This document shows positions 53,349-63,783 of a DNA stretch of 64,000 nucleotides, one piece after another. The notes beneath the pieces are model-generated. The model saw only the letters and a list, made by a program, of their open reading frames with translations, ran no database searches and had not been told where the DNA came from. A program made the translations under genes and the position numbers. How positions within the stretch are numbered: the stretch's first letter is position 1; the number at the start of each line of letters is the position of its first letter. The stretch comes from Alistipes sp. (GTDB lineage Bacteria; Bacteroidota; Bacteroidia; Bacteroidales; Rikenellaceae): the NCBI GenBank assembly GCA_021201825.1, contig JAJQED010000037.1:157891-221890 (forward strand). Reading direction: 5' to 3'.

Positions 53349-54614
53349 TCAGACGGTGCCTGGCCGGTGCTTATATTTGAATATCAAGGCGAACGCAACG
53401 GTTACCACAAGGGCGTATGCGGCGAAGATGTACCATGCGGTACTCCAGCCGTGGCTCTGGGCCAGCGGGGTCGACTGCGAATAGACGAACTTGTTGACGA
53501 CCACCTGCGCCCCGAGAGTACCGATAGTCGCCCCCACGCCGTTGGTCATCATCATAAAGAGGCCCTGTGCGCTGGAGCGGATGCCGCTGTCGGTCTCCTG
53601 GTCAACATACAAGGACCCTGAGATATTGAAGAAATCGAACGCTATGCCGTAAACGATCATCGACAGGACGAACATCCAAACCCCCGGGCCGGGATTACCC
53701 GCCCCGAACAGCCCGAACCGCAGCACCCATGCGAACATGGCCATCAACATCACTTTCTTGATCCCGAAGCGGCGCAGGCAAAACGGGATAAGCAATATGC
53801 AAAGGGTCTCCGATATCTGCGAAAGGGAGATCAGGGCGTTGGCGTGATTGGCCCCGAAAGTGTCGGCAAACTGTGGTATCTCCTTAAAGCTGGTTATGAA
53901 CGGATTGGCAAAGCCGTTGGTGATCTGGAGCGATACGCCCAGCAGCATCGAGAAGATAAAGAAAACGGCCATCTTCCGCTGTTTGAAAAGCGTGAACGCC
54001 CGCAGGCCGAGCGATTCGGCGATGCTCTTTTTCTCACCCACCGAACTCACCGGACACTCGGGCAGGGTGAAAGCATACAGTGCCAGCACAAGGCCGATAG
54101 CCCCCGAGACGAAAAACTGGGCGAACGTATGCTGGTAACCGGTAGCGTCCACGAACAGCATTGCGCAGATGAACCCCACCGTGCCGAAAACCCGTATCGG
54201 GGGGAAAGTCTTTACCGTATCCAGCCCGGCCCGGCTCAATACACAGTATGCTACGGAATTGGAGAGCGCAATGGTCGGCATATAGAACGCCACGCTCATC
54301 GCATAGAGCGGGAAGAGGGTACCGAACTGCACCGCGCTCCCGGCCGACATGGCGTAAAACCCCGCCGCGCCCATAAAAGCCGCCGCAAGGAAATGGCATA
54401 TCCCGAGCAGTTTCTGGGCCGGGACCCAACGGTCGGCCACAATACCCATCAGGGCAGGCATGAACAGGGAGACTATGCCCTGCATGGCATAGAAGATACC
54501 GATATCGGTCGCCAGCCCAACCTTTACCAGGTAGGCGCCCATCGAGGTGAGATAGGCCCCCCAGACGGCGTACTGGAGGAAATTCATGGCGATAAGCCTC
54601 GACTTGATATTCAT
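53349..54614 (-). CDS. MFS transporter, nucleoside:H+ symporter family (NupG-like)
   Basis: 421 residues with about 12 membrane helices. It matches the NupG/XapB-type family: MNFLQYAVWGAYLTSMGAYL at the N-terminus with the conserved FLQ.A.WG, an IVADRWVPAQKLLG loop, PPIRVFGTVGFICAM, and a late AFDFFNISGSLYVDQE typical of these symporters. In Bacteroidota this family occurs for nucleosides and also in sugar utilization loci, so the substrate stays open. Monocistronic, convergent with the DJ-1 gene and divergent from the Oar-like receptor. Confidence 0.88.
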   Translation of the reverse strand: MNIKSRLIAMNFLQYAVWGAYLTSMGAYLVKVGLATDIGIFYAMQGIVSLFMPALMGIVADRWVPAQKLLGICHFLAAAFMGAAGFYAMSAGSAVQFGTLFPLYAMSVAFYMPTIALSNSVAYCVLSRAGLDTVKTFPPIRVFGTVGFICAMLFVDATGYQHTFAQFFVSGAIGLVLALYAFTLPECPVSSVGEKKSIAESLGLRAFTLFKQRKMAVFFIFSMLLGVSLQITNGFANPFITSFKEIPQFADTFGANHANALISLSQISETLCILLIPFCLRRFGIKKVMLMAMFAWVLRFGLFGAGNPGPGVWMFVLSMIVYGIAFDFFNISGSLYVDQETDSGIRSSAQGLFMMMTNGVGATIGTLGAQVVVNKFVYSQSTPLAQSHGWSTAWYIFAAYALVVTVAFALIFKYKHRPGTV

Positions 54615-54987
54615 ATACTTATGTTGCGGTTAGTGGTTGGCGGCGGCCCCGGAGGCCGCCCGGGGTAAAGATAAAAATAAATCCGGTAACGCGCTTCGGA
54701 CGCGGCGGTAATAAGTTTACATTAAGCCAAAGTAAAAAAAAGGTTAAATAGTGGATAAGTAGTCAATAAAAGGTAAGGCTAAAGTAGTTTTTTAACTTCG
54801 GATTGTTATAAATTTGCACCGGAAACTTTTGTTAAAGCCGTCACGTACTTTCTGCTAATGAGCCACAAGGTTAATTTCCCGTTCCGCCGTATTAACCTGC
54901 AACAACCTGACCTGAACGCGCCTATTGATGTACCAGAACTGTCTTCCGTTAAAAATATCAGTTACTAATTACCCTAAACAAGAATTT
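54615..54987. promoter_or_regulatory. Divergent intergenic region; -7 element of the Oar-like receptor
   Basis: This 373-bp gap has an AT-rich part (54700-54830) unlike its surroundings. TAAATTTG at 54809-54816 matches the -7 consensus on the plus strand. It would give a leader of about 165 nt before the ATG at 54988. No -33 TTTG at 19-21 bp. No gene seen. Confidence 0.5.
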
Positions 54988-57900
54988 ATGAGAAAGTTTG
55001 CCTTATTAATCCTGGCGACGTTCGTTACGGCAGCCGCAATGGCGCAGGTAACGACATCGAGCATGAGCGGCAACGTTACCGACAACAACGGTAACCCGCT
55101 GATCGGCGCTACGGTGATCGCCGTCCACACTCCCTCGGGCACGCAGTACGGCAGTGCGGTCGATGCCAACGGGAACTACCGTATCCTGAATATGCGTCCC
55201 GGCGGGCCTTATACGATCGCCGTTCAGATGCTCGGGTACAACACCACGGAATATACCGGTATTAACCTCGACCTTGCCGACAACTACGTACTGGACGCCC
55301 GGCTCAGCGAGGCGGCCCTCGGGATGGAGGAGATCGTAGTAAGGGGCGTTGGCCGGGACAATATGAATACCGACCGGGCAGGCGCCATTACGACCATCAA
55401 CTCCAACAAGATGGCCATGCAGCCTACCGTAAGCCGTAACCTTAACGACATTATCAAACTCTCTCCCCAGGCCCTGACCACTTCCAACGGCCTTGCGGTC
55501 GGCGGGGGTAATTACCGCCAGTCATATATTACAGTGGACGGTGCCGCGTTCAACAACGCGTTCGGTATCGGCCAGAACCTGCCTGCCGGCGGTTCGCCCA
55601 TCTCGATGGACGCCCTGGAGCAGATCAGCGTGAGCGTTACGCCCTACGACGTGCGCCAGAGCGGTTTCACCGGCGGCGCCATCAATGCCGTAACCAAATC
55701 GGGGGACAACGAGTTCCGGGGTTCGGCATACTGGTATTACAACAACGAGAAATGGAAAGGGAACGACACCAAGGTCGGCGAGTTCAACAAGAGCGAGCAG
55801 CAATACAACCTCTACGGGGTCAGTGTGGGCGGTCCCATCGTGAAGAACAAGCTTTTCTTCTTCGCGAACGTCGAGATCGAGCGCGAGACCTCTCCCGGCC
55901 CGACCTACCAGGCACGGCCCAGCACTTCGACGGAACTTTCCTCGACCGGGATATATAAATACCCGACGGTATCGGAAATGGACGCCGTAAGGAATCACCT
56001 TATCAACAACTACGGGTACGACCCGGGGCCCTACCAGGGATATTCGAACAAGACCCCGGCACATAAGATACTGGCCCGCGTGGACTGGAATATCAACGAT
56101 AACCATAAACTGAACGTCCGTTATTCTACCACCGCTTCCAAATACAAGGCGAACATGTCCGGTTCGGCCAGCCCGTTCTCGAGCCCGTCCATCATGTACC
56201 CGTTCAGCAGGAGGAGGGACAATTCGGACGATTACGCGATGTACACTTTCCAGAATTCGCAGTACTGGCAGGAACAGAACTTCCACTCTTTCGCGGCCGA
56301 GCTCAACTCGCAGTTCGGGCGTTTCTCCAACACGTTCCGCGTAACTTATTCGCACCAGGACGAACCCCGCAGCTGGGACGGTGCGTTATTCCCCACGGTG
56401 GACATTCTACGCCAGGACGAAAACGGCGATTACCATACCTTTATAAGTTTCGGTACCGACCCCTATACCTACGGCAACCTGCGTGAGGTAAAGACGGTGG
56501 TGGTTACGGACGAGCTTAACTGGTCGGTGAACAAGCACAACCTGACGGCCGGTATACAGTACGAATTCGACCGTACCAAGAACGGTTATATGCCGCAGGC
56601 CAACGGTTGGTACGTTTTCGCGTCATGGGACGACTTCGTGAACGGCAACGATGCAATATCGTTCACCATCATGCACCCGAACAATTCCGCGCTCAAACAG
56701 ACCTATCCCTCGTTCGATTACGAACAGTTCTCGGTTTATTTCCAGGATAAGGTAGACGTGAGCAACAACTTCAAGTTCACCTACGGGCTGCGCGTGGAAC
56801 TGCCCACGTTCCCTGCCCTGGAAGATAATTTCAACCCGCATTTCGACCAGATGTATTTCGGCAACAGGAAATTCTCCACCGACGACATGCCCAAGGCACG
56901 CATTCAGCTCTCGCCGCGTGTCGGCTTCAACTGGGATATAAAGGGCGACCGCAGTATGGTCCTCCGCGGGGGAAGCGGTATCTTCACCGGCCGCATACCG
57001 TTCGTATGGATCGTGGCCGCTGTGGGTAACAGCGAGGTGAGCCAGACAAGGTACACGGCGCAGTACGGGTCGGGCGATTACGTTCCGGCTTTCCATACCG
57101 ATATCAACGATATGCTCAACGACGTCTATAACGGAGCGTTCCAGAGCGGCCTTGCCGGCGTGCCGACCACCCCGACCATCATGGACAAAAACCTGAAGAT
57201 GCCCTCCACATGGAAGACATCGTTGGGTTACGACGTTCGCCTGCCGGGAGGTATTTTGGGTACCGTCGAGGGGATCTTCAACCAGGACGTGAACTCGGTA
57301 GTTATCAACAATGCCGGCCTTAAAGACCCGGGAAGCACACTGACCGTATCGGCAAACGATGTGCGCCCGTATTACGGAACCGGCACCGACCGCTACTATA
57401 ACACTACCGGCAGTACGGCCATTACTCCCTATTATATAACCAATTCGGACAAGAACGGCTGGTACTACTCAATAACGGCGAGCCTGGAGAAGAATTTCCG
57501 CAACGGCCTCTCGCTGATGGCGGCCTATACGCACGCTAACAACAGGGCTCTGAGCGACGGCATCGGTGACGCTTCCAGCTCGGGTTGGAATACCAATACG
57601 AATACCGTGACCGGTACTAACGACCACCAGCTCAGCTACGGCAGCTACGTTTCCCCGCACAGGTTCATTGCCTCTATCGGCTACCAGAAAGCCTATGCCA
57701 AGCACTTTAAAACTTCCGTCGCCCTGTTCTATGAGGGATATAATTACGGCTATGCAGGCGGCTATTCCTACACGAGGTACTCCTATACCTACACCGCGCC
57801 GATCGTCGGCGACGGCGGTGCGAACAACCTTCTCTATATTCCCAAAGACTGGGACGAGTTGAACGCAATGACTTTCTCCGACTATACCTATAAAGTCGAC

Positions 57901-58335
57901 GGCAAAGACGTTACTTACACAGCCGCACAGCAGAAAGAGGACTACTGGGCATTTATCAACCAGGACAAATACCTCAAGAAGCACAAGGGCGAATACACCA
58001 AGCGCAACGGTGCCGTGATGCCGTGGAGAAGCCGTTTCGACTTCAAGGTTATGCAGGATTTCTCGGTCCGGACCGCCGGCGGCAAACGCAACACCCTGCA
58101 GGTAGGCCTCGACATATATAACGTGGCCAACCTGTTGAACAAGAACTGGGGCAATATCAAGACGGTTACCAACAACACTCCGCTGCTCGCAGAAGTGGAC
58201 AGCACAAACGGGGTAGTGACCTCTTTCCAGTTCCAGAGGAACGGTTCGGAAAAGCTGGACAAAACTTTCAGCCGGATGGCAACTTACAATTCGACCTACT
58301 CCATGCAGATCAGCCTCCGCTACATTTTCAATTAA
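54988..58335 (+). CDS. Oar-like TonB-dependent receptor
   Basis: About 1115 residues: signal peptide (MRKFALLILATFVTAAAMA), CarboxypepD_reg-like domain (SGNVTDNNGNPLIGATVIAV), plug region with RNLNDIIKLSPQALTT and YRQSYITVDGAAFNNAFG, and a large barrel ending YSMQISLRYIFN. The Gly-rich plug end SGFTGGAINAVTKSGDNEF is typical of Oar proteins, large receptors used for protein or peptide uptake and for adhesion in Bacteroidota. The longer frame to 54925 has no signal peptide at its start, so the ATG at 54988 is preferred. No SusD partner is adjacent. A terminator follows at 58362-58388. Confidence 0.92.
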   Translation: MRKFALLILATFVTAAAMAQVTTSSMSGNVTDNNGNPLIGATVIAVHTPSGTQYGSAVDANGNYRILNMRPGGPYTIAVQMLGYNTTEYTGINLDLADNYVLDARLSEAALGMEEIVVRGVGRDNMNTDRAGAITTINSNKMAMQPTVSRNLNDIIKLSPQALTTSNGLAVGGGNYRQSYITVDGAAFNNAFGIGQNLPAGGSPISMDALEQISVSVTPYDVRQSGFTGGAINAVTKSGDNEFRGSAYWYYNNEKWKGNDTKVGEFNKSEQQYNLYGVSVGGPIVKNKLFFFANVEIERETSPGPTYQARPSTSTELSSTGIYKYPTVSEMDAVRNHLINNYGYDPGPYQGYSNKTPAHKILARVDWNINDNHKLNVRYSTTASKYKANMSGSASPFSSPSIMYPFSRRRDNSDDYAMYTFQNSQYWQEQNFHSFAAELNSQFGRFSNTFRVTYSHQDEPRSWDGALFPTVDILRQDENGDYHTFISFGTDPYTYGNLREVKTVVVTDELNWSVNKHNLTAGIQYEFDRTKNGYMPQANGWYVFASWDDFVNGNDAISFTIMHPNNSALKQTYPSFDYEQFSVYFQDKVDVSNNFKFTYGLRVELPTFPALEDNFNPHFDQMYFGNRKFSTDDMPKARIQLSPRVGFNWDIKGDRSMVLRGGSGIFTGRIPFVWIVAAVGNSEVSQTRYTAQYGSGDYVPAFHTDINDMLNDVYNGAFQSGLAGVPTTPTIMDKNLKMPSTWKTSLGYDVRLPGGILGTVEGIFNQDVNSVVINNAGLKDPGSTLTVSANDVRPYYGTGTDRYYNTTGSTAITPYYITNSDKNGWYYSITASLEKNFRNGLSLMAAYTHANNRALSDGIGDASSSGWNTNTNTVTGTNDHQLSYGSYVSPHRFIASIGYQKAYAKHFKTSVALFYEGYNYGYAGGYSYTRYSYTYTAPIVGDGGANNLLYIPKDWDELNAMTFSDYTYKVDGKDVTYTAAQQKEDYWAFINQDKYLKKHKGEYTKRNGAVMPWRSRFDFKVMQDFSVRTAGGKRNTLQVGLDIYNVANLLNKNWGNIKTVTNNTPLLAEVDSTNGVVTSFQFQRNGSEKLDKTFSRMATYNSTYSMQISLRYIFN

Positions 58336-58361
58336 TGTAGCACGTAATATCTTTAACGCAG

Positions 58362-58388
58362 CCGCCGGGAGCAATCCCGGCGGTTTTT
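58362..58388 (+). terminator. Terminator of the Oar-like receptor gene
   Basis: CCGCCGGGA pairs with TCCCGGCGG around GCAA, followed by TTTTT. Immediately after comes TATTTTTG (58391-58398), a -7 consensus match just before the next gene's ATG; its closeness to the start makes a role as promoter uncertain. Confidence 0.85.
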
Positions 58389-58402
58389 GTTATTTTTGCC
58401 CT

Positions 58403-59350
58403 ATGGCTGCCGGAACCCCTGCCCCACGACTCTCCGTTATCGTTGCGACCTACAATCGCAGCGCCTCCCTGCTGCGTACGCTCGACAGCCTGGCGGGCAT
58501 GACGCTGGACAGCGGCCTTTGGGAAGCAGTGATCGTGGACAACAACAGCACGGACGACACGGCGGAGGCATTCACCCGGTGGCAGCAGGCCTACCCCTCT
58601 GCGCGGAATATCCGCATGGTGTCCGAAGCCCGGCAGGGCCTCTCGCATGCCCGGAACCGGGGTATCGGCGAGAGCCGCGGGGAGGTCATAGCCATAATCG
58701 ACGACGACGAAACCGTCGGGCCCGGGTTCGCGGAGGACTACCTTTCTTTTTTCGATTCATATCCGGATGCGGCCGCGGCCGGCGGGAAGATGATACCGGT
58801 TTATGAGGGCGAACGCCCCGTGTGGTTGAGCCGGTTCACCGAGGTGCCGGTGGTGAGCGCCATCGACCGTGGCGACAGGGTAAAGCCGTTCCCCAGGGGC
58901 AGGAACCCGTTCGGGGGCAATATGGCGTTCCGGCGGGGGACCCTCGAGACTGCCGGCGCGTTCGACCCCGCGCTCGGCCGCACCGGCACTTCGCTGTTGG
59001 CCGGGGAGGAAAAGGAGCTTTTCGAAAGGATACGCCGCGGGGGCGGCACGGTTTACTGGGTGCCGGGGCCGGCCATAAGCCATCATATCCCGGCCGAGCG
59101 GCTGACCCGCGACTACTTCCGGCGGGTGACATACATGGGCGGGGTATCGGAGAGGCGCCGGACGCTCGGCCGGTCACGGGCGGCGTTCGCAGGGCGGCTC
59201 GCTTCGGAAGCGATGAAGTGGGCGGCGTGCTTAATGCTGGCCGCCGGTTACCTGTTATCGGGACATCCGGCCAAAGGAAAGTATCTTATATTGATGAGGT
59301 ATTACATAACCAAAGGCCTGCTGGCCGGGAATAAAGACCGCACGGCGTGA
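58403..59350 (+). CDS. Glycosyltransferase family 2
   Basis: 315 residues. The GT-A fold has LSVIVATYNRSASLLRTLDS at the N-terminus, VDNNSTDDT, and the metal-binding IIDDDETVGPGF (DxD-type near residue 97). The segment ARQGLSHARNRGI is typical of GT2 enzymes. A short hydrophobic C-terminal stretch (WAACLMLAAGYLLSG) may associate it with the membrane. It overlaps the next gene by 4 bp, so the two are coupled. Product and acceptor cannot be told; lipid-linked glycan or O-glycan assembly is likely from the pair (inference). Confidence 0.9.
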   Translation: MAAGTPAPRLSVIVATYNRSASLLRTLDSLAGMTLDSGLWEAVIVDNNSTDDTAEAFTRWQQAYPSARNIRMVSEARQGLSHARNRGIGESRGEVIAIIDDDETVGPGFAEDYLSFFDSYPDAAAAGGKMIPVYEGERPVWLSRFTEVPVVSAIDRGDRVKPFPRGRNPFGGNMAFRRGTLETAGAFDPALGRTGTSLLAGEEKELFERIRRGGGTVYWVPGPAISHHIPAERLTRDYFRRVTYMGGVSERRRTLGRSRAAFAGRLASEAMKWAACLMLAAGYLLSGHPAKGKYLILMRYYITKGLLAGNKDRTA

Positions 59351-60492
59351 AGATACTTATCGTCTCATATTTCTTCGAGCCCGAGGTAACCCCCCGGGCA
59401 TTCCGGGCCTCGGAGCTGGCAAAGGCATTCGTCCGGCGGGGCCATGAGGTCACCGTGGCCCTCCCGAACAAGGAGGCGTTCGGGGGGTACGGGCTTGCGC
59501 AGAGGGAGGAGTTCGAGGGCATACGGTTCATTTTCGGCCAGGGCGGAAGTATATCCGGGCGCCCCCCGAAAACCAGCGGGCGGATCCGGCGGATGATGCC
59601 CGGCTGGATGGTGCGGACGATACTCTATTTCTATAACCACGAATATTTCGCCAAATTCGACCGGGGGCTGTACCGCGCCCTTGCCGCCACCGAGGGGGAT
59701 TACGACCTGCTAATCTCCATATCATACCCCGCCGCAGTGCACCGCGCAGTGATGAAAGCTTTCCGGGCGAACCCGCGCCTGAAAGCCAGGGTCAAAGTAG
59801 CGGAATTCAGCGACCCTCCACTGCGGGGCGAATATAACAGGCATTACTTCCCGGCCTATAACCTGTTCCTCAAACGGGCGGGCCGGTTCTTCGACCGCTT
59901 TTCGGTCCCGGTACCCAACGCCCTGCCGGTGTATACGCCGTTCAAGCGGGCGGACCGGATAAGCATCATCCCGCAGGGTTTCGATAACAGCGGCATAACT
60001 TTGCGGGAATACCGCAGTCACGCCCGGCCCACTTTCGCGTTCTCCGGGCGGTTTTACCGCAACACCCGGGACCCGGAACCGCTACTGCGCCACCTGGCCG
60101 AAAGCGGACGCGACTTCGAGCTGGTGCTCTTTTTGATCGACCGGGACCCATATTTTGACTCAATAGTGGAGAGGTACGCCGCCCTGTCACGGGGCACAAT
60201 AACGGTACGCGACCCCCTACCCCGCAAGGAGCTGATCGGAGAACTGTCGGCAATGGATTTCTTGGTCAACCATAATTTCACCTACACGACCGCCACCCCG
60301 AGCAAGCTCATCGATTACAGTCTGGCGGGCAGGCCGGTCTATTCGTTCCGGTCCGACCGGTTCGACGCCCCGTCCCTGGAGCGGTTCCTGGACGGGGATT
60401 ACGGCGGGGCCGAACGGCTACCCGACCCTGCGGCTTACGACATAGAACACGTGGCCACCCTTTTCGAGGAGTTGGCAGGCCACTGGGAATAA
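59347..60492 (+). CDS. GT-B glycosyltransferase
   Basis: 381 residues. The N-terminal domain begins KILIVSYFFEPEVTPRAFRA, common in GT4-type enzymes, with RGHEVTVALP next. The C-terminal domain has ISIIPQGFD, FAFSGRFYRNTRDP and a late ATPSKLIDYSLAGRPVYSF, corresponding to the donor-binding region. The start is GTG in a GTGA overlap with the GT2 stop. The two-gene unit has no flippase or polymerase nearby. The following 155-bp gap before PBP1A has no gene. Confidence 0.85.
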   Translation: MKILIVSYFFEPEVTPRAFRASELAKAFVRRGHEVTVALPNKEAFGGYGLAQREEFEGIRFIFGQGGSISGRPPKTSGRIRRMMPGWMVRTILYFYNHEYFAKFDRGLYRALAATEGDYDLLISISYPAAVHRAVMKAFRANPRLKARVKVAEFSDPPLRGEYNRHYFPAYNLFLKRAGRFFDRFSVPVPNALPVYTPFKRADRISIIPQGFDNSGITLREYRSHARPTFAFSGRFYRNTRDPEPLLRHLAESGRDFELVLFLIDRDPYFDSIVERYAALSRGTITVRDPLPRKELIGELSAMDFLVNHNFTYTTATPSKLIDYSLAGRPVYSFRSDRFDAPSLERFLDGDYGGAERLPDPAAYDIEHVATLFEELAGHWE

Positions 60493-60642
60493 TCTGCCCG
60501 GCGGGTTCAAAAATGCGCCCAGGCGGGGCCGTGGAAAGGTTTTTGTATCGGATTGCCAATGCCCGGCAGGCGCCGCCCGGGGTACGGGCACACACCGGGG
60601 CAGATAATATCGCAAGGTGACACAACGTTAGTGAAAAAAGAA

Positions 60643-60650
60643 TAACTTTG
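60643..60650 (+). promoter_or_regulatory. -7 element of the PBP1A gene
   Basis: TAACTTTG, a full TAnnTTTG match, 21 bp before the ATG at 60672. Its last TTG is the start of a longer open frame, which the promoter argues against. No clear -33. Confidence 0.55.
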
Positions 60651-60671
60651 TCGCGGAATTCAATTTCTCAA

Positions 60672-63065
60672 ATGGCGAAACAAAATAAGGGCAAAAAGGA
60701 GGGTACGGATAAAAAAGGCATCCTCGACAGCCGGCGGGCTGTCAACTGGTTGTGGGTGCTGGTCTCGGCTCCTATCCTGCTGTTGCTGCTTATGATCCTG
60801 ATAACCGCCAGCGGGGCGTTCGGCAAGCTGCCGACGTTCGAGGAGCTGGAAAACCCCAAGAGCAACCTTGCCACGGAGGTCTACTCCGAGGACGGGGTGC
60901 TGATCGGCACTTTCTTCGTTCAGAACCGCTCCTATGTCGACTATTCCGAGCTTAACGACAGCTTGGTGGCGGCCCTGGTGGCCACGGAGGATATGCGTTT
61001 CTATACCCATTCGGGCATCGACTTCGTGTCGCTGGCCCGCGTGGGCTTCAAAACCGTGGCCATGGGCAACCGCAGCCAGGGCGGCGGAAGTACCATTACA
61101 CAGCAGCTGGCCAAGAACCTATTCCCGCGCGACACGGTGACCAACCGGGGTTCAATTTCCAAGGGGTCCGTACTGGTGGTATCGAAGCTTAAGGAGTGGA
61201 TCACGGCCGTCAAGCTGGAACACAATTACACCAAGGAGGAGATCATCGCCATGTACTTCAATACGGTGGAGTACGGGAGCAACGCGTTCGGTATAAAATC
61301 GGCGGCGCAGACTTTCTTCAACAAGCTTCCCTCGGAGCTTACCATAAACGAGGCGGCGCTGCTGGTCGGGGTGGTCAACGCCCCCACCAAGTACAGTCCC
61401 GTCCGTAACCCGAACAACGCTACGGCGCGCCGCAACCTCGTACTGTCCAGGCTCCAAGAGGTTAACTTCATCACCAAAAAGCAGTTGGACTCACTCAAAG
61501 CTCTCCCTATAGTACTGGATTACAAACCCATCACCCATAATGACGGGCAGGGGACCTATTTCCGGGAGATGATCCGCTCGGTAATGACCGCCAAAAAACC
61601 CGAGCGCTCCAATTACTACAACGACTGGGACTACCAGCAGGACCTCAAGCAGTGGGAGACCAACCCGATTTACGGCTGGTGCGAAAAGAACCTCAAGGCC
61701 GACGGCACCAAGTATAATATCTACCGGGACGGCCTGAAGATATACACCACCCTTAACTCCGCTATGCAGCAGTATGCCGAGGAGGCGCTCGTCGAGCGGC
61801 TGGCCAACGATATCCAGCCCGCGATGGACGCCCAAATAAAAAGGCGCAACGGGGAGATATTTTACCGCCAGAGCAAAGCCGACATCGAGAAGATCGTGAG
61901 CAACGCCATGCGTTATTCGGACCGCTACCGCAATATGAAAAAGGAGGGCGCCACGGACGACGAGATACAGGCGGCGTTCAACCGGCCCACGGAAATGACC
62001 GTCTTCACTTACAAGGGCGACATAGACACCGTAATGAGTCCGCGCGACTCCATTATCCACCATAAGAGCCTGCTGCGGGCGTCGTTCGTGGCGATGGACC
62101 CGCACAACGGCCATATCAAGGCCTATGTGGGCGGCCCCAATTTCAGGGTATTCAAATACGATATGGCGCGGCAGGGCAAGCGGCAGGTAGGTTCGACCAT
62201 CAAGCCGTTCATTTACACTTTCGCCATCGACCAGCTGGGCATGAGCCCCTACACTTCGGTACCGAACGTACGGGTTACGATCGAGACGGAGACGGGCGAG
62301 CCCTGGAGCCCCAAGGAGGCCAGCGTGCGTGAATACGACGGGGAGTACTATCCGCTCCGCCGGGGCCTCACCTCGAGCTGGAACAACTTCTCGGCCTGGA
62401 TAATGAAGCAGGCCAAGCAGCCCGCCGCCGTGGCCGACTTTATCCACCGCCTGGGTATCAGCAGTTATATAGACCCGGTCTACGCCCTGTGTCTGGGCAC
62501 CCCGGACGTATCGCTCTATGAGATGGTGGCGGCATACGGCACCTACGCAAACGGCGGGGTCTACACCGAACCGATATTCGTGACCCGGATCGAGGACCGC
62601 CACGGTAACCTTATCTCTTCGTTCACCCCGACAACATCTGACGCCATAAGCGAACAGACCGCCTACACGATGATCGACATGATGAAAGGGGTGGTCACGG
62701 GCGGTACGGCCAACCGGCTCCGTTGGGAGTGGGGCGTGGACAACGAAGTCGCGGGTAAGACCGGCACCTCGCAGGAGAACCGCGACGCATGGTTCATCAG
62801 CATCGTACCCAACCTCGTTGCCGGGGCATGGGTGGGCGGCGAGGACCAGAGCGTCCACCTGCATTCCAACGCCGAGGGCGGTAAACTGGCCCTGCCCATC
62901 GTGGGACGCTTCTACCAGAAAGTTTACGACGACCCGCGCCTGGGTGTGAAGAAGACCGATACGTTCAAGGTACCGGAATCCATGCCCAATTATTTCTCGC
63001 CCATAAAGGTCGTGGACGAACCCATCCTGGAGATCGACTTCGAGGGGGACGAGTTTTTCGACTGA
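60672..63065 (+). CDS. mrcA: Penicillin-binding protein 1A (bifunctional GT51/transpeptidase)
   Basis: About 797 residues. A basic cytosolic tail and a membrane helix (LWVLVSAPILLLLLMILI) are followed by the GT51 domain with ATEDMRFYTHSGID, GGGSTITQQLAKN and EYGSNAFGIKSAAQTFF. The transpeptidase domain has GSTIKPF (active Ser), SSWNN for SxN, and AGKTGTSQE (KTG). It polymerises and crosslinks peptidoglycan at the outer face of the inner membrane. The gene symbol is by homology to the class. It stands alone, with its own -7 element. Confidence 0.95.
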   Translation: MAKQNKGKKEGTDKKGILDSRRAVNWLWVLVSAPILLLLLMILITASGAFGKLPTFEELENPKSNLATEVYSEDGVLIGTFFVQNRSYVDYSELNDSLVAALVATEDMRFYTHSGIDFVSLARVGFKTVAMGNRSQGGGSTITQQLAKNLFPRDTVTNRGSISKGSVLVVSKLKEWITAVKLEHNYTKEEIIAMYFNTVEYGSNAFGIKSAAQTFFNKLPSELTINEAALLVGVVNAPTKYSPVRNPNNATARRNLVLSRLQEVNFITKKQLDSLKALPIVLDYKPITHNDGQGTYFREMIRSVMTAKKPERSNYYNDWDYQQDLKQWETNPIYGWCEKNLKADGTKYNIYRDGLKIYTTLNSAMQQYAEEALVERLANDIQPAMDAQIKRRNGEIFYRQSKADIEKIVSNAMRYSDRYRNMKKEGATDDEIQAAFNRPTEMTVFTYKGDIDTVMSPRDSIIHHKSLLRASFVAMDPHNGHIKAYVGGPNFRVFKYDMARQGKRQVGSTIKPFIYTFAIDQLGMSPYTSVPNVRVTIETETGEPWSPKEASVREYDGEYYPLRRGLTSSWNNFSAWIMKQAKQPAAVADFIHRLGISSYIDPVYALCLGTPDVSLYEMVAAYGTYANGGVYTEPIFVTRIEDRHGNLISSFTPTTSDAISEQTAYTMIDMMKGVVTGGTANRLRWEWGVDNEVAGKTGTSQENRDAWFISIVPNLVAGAWVGGEDQSVHLHSNAEGGKLALPIVGRFYQKVYDDPRLGVKKTDTFKVPESMPNYFSPIKVVDEPILEIDFEGDEFFD

Positions 63066-63247
63066 CCCCCTGCTGCCGTTACCACAGCGCCCGCCCGGGC
63101 CGCAATATTGCACTTGGTTTCCCTTATAGCACTTTAGCGGCCGCATCCGCCCTGCCGGCCAATTAGGCACATATCTTGTTTTTTGCTACCCTGCCCCGGT
63201 ACCACAAGGGATGACGGATACGAAGAAAAGGATAGAGCGGACAGGGT

Positions 63248-63706
63248 ATGTTTACGATTCAATACGAGCTTCTCGGCAACCTCCATTTCCCGGAACGGGA
63301 AGTCGCGGGGTTGGACAGCACCGACCTGCGTCAGCGGCTTTTCCTGGGATCATTCATCCTCGCCGACCCGCTCCACCGCATCATCCCCCCCTACCGGAAT
63401 ATTCCCCTGCTGGACTTCTCGCTCTGCCTGCTGGATATAGACCACAACCTGCGGGAGCAGCGCAAACGGATGGACAATTACGAGTTCCCGCTGTCGGACG
63501 AAATGATCTCGTTCGTGCTGACGGGCGGCAGTGTCGATATGGAACCCACGTTCGACGACGTGATGATAACCGCCTCACAGGACGAATTCTCAGAGCGGGT
63601 GCGCCTCTTCAACCGGACCCTGATAGAACACTTGATCGACCTGAACCCCTCCCTCTACCGCAACAAGCTTTTCCTTACCTATACCAACCTCGCCCGCCTG
63701 CTCTGA
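63248..63706 (+). CDS. Small protein of unknown function
   Basis: 152 residues, no signal peptide or membrane helix. The sequence is helical with many charged residues (LDIDHNLREQRKRMDNYEF, FSERVRLFNRTLIEHLIDL). I do not recognise a family. It follows PBP1A by 182 bp and converges with the proS fragment. Codon use looks native, and the frame starts with a good ATG, so it is probably real. The 182-bp gap before it shows nothing further. Confidence 0.65.
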   Translation: MFTIQYELLGNLHFPEREVAGLDSTDLRQRLFLGSFILADPLHRIIPPYRNIPLLDFSLCLLDIDHNLREQRKRMDNYEFPLSDEMISFVLTGGSVDMEPTFDDVMITASQDEFSERVRLFNRTLIEHLIDLNPSLYRNKLFLTYTNLARLL

Positions 63707-63718
63707 TAGGTTTACGGC

Positions 63719-63773
63719 CGGGGTACGGGAACAGCGGTTCGCCGGACAACCGGCAAACGTGAACGGTTTGATG
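63719..63773. repeat. 55-bp direct repeat, copy 1
   Basis: Identical to 63946-64000 over 55 bp (starts CGGGGTACGGGAACAGCGG). It lies 3' of the proS stop on the minus strand. Offset between copies is 227 bp. Confidence 0.95.
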
Positions 63774-63783
63774 CTATCGGTAC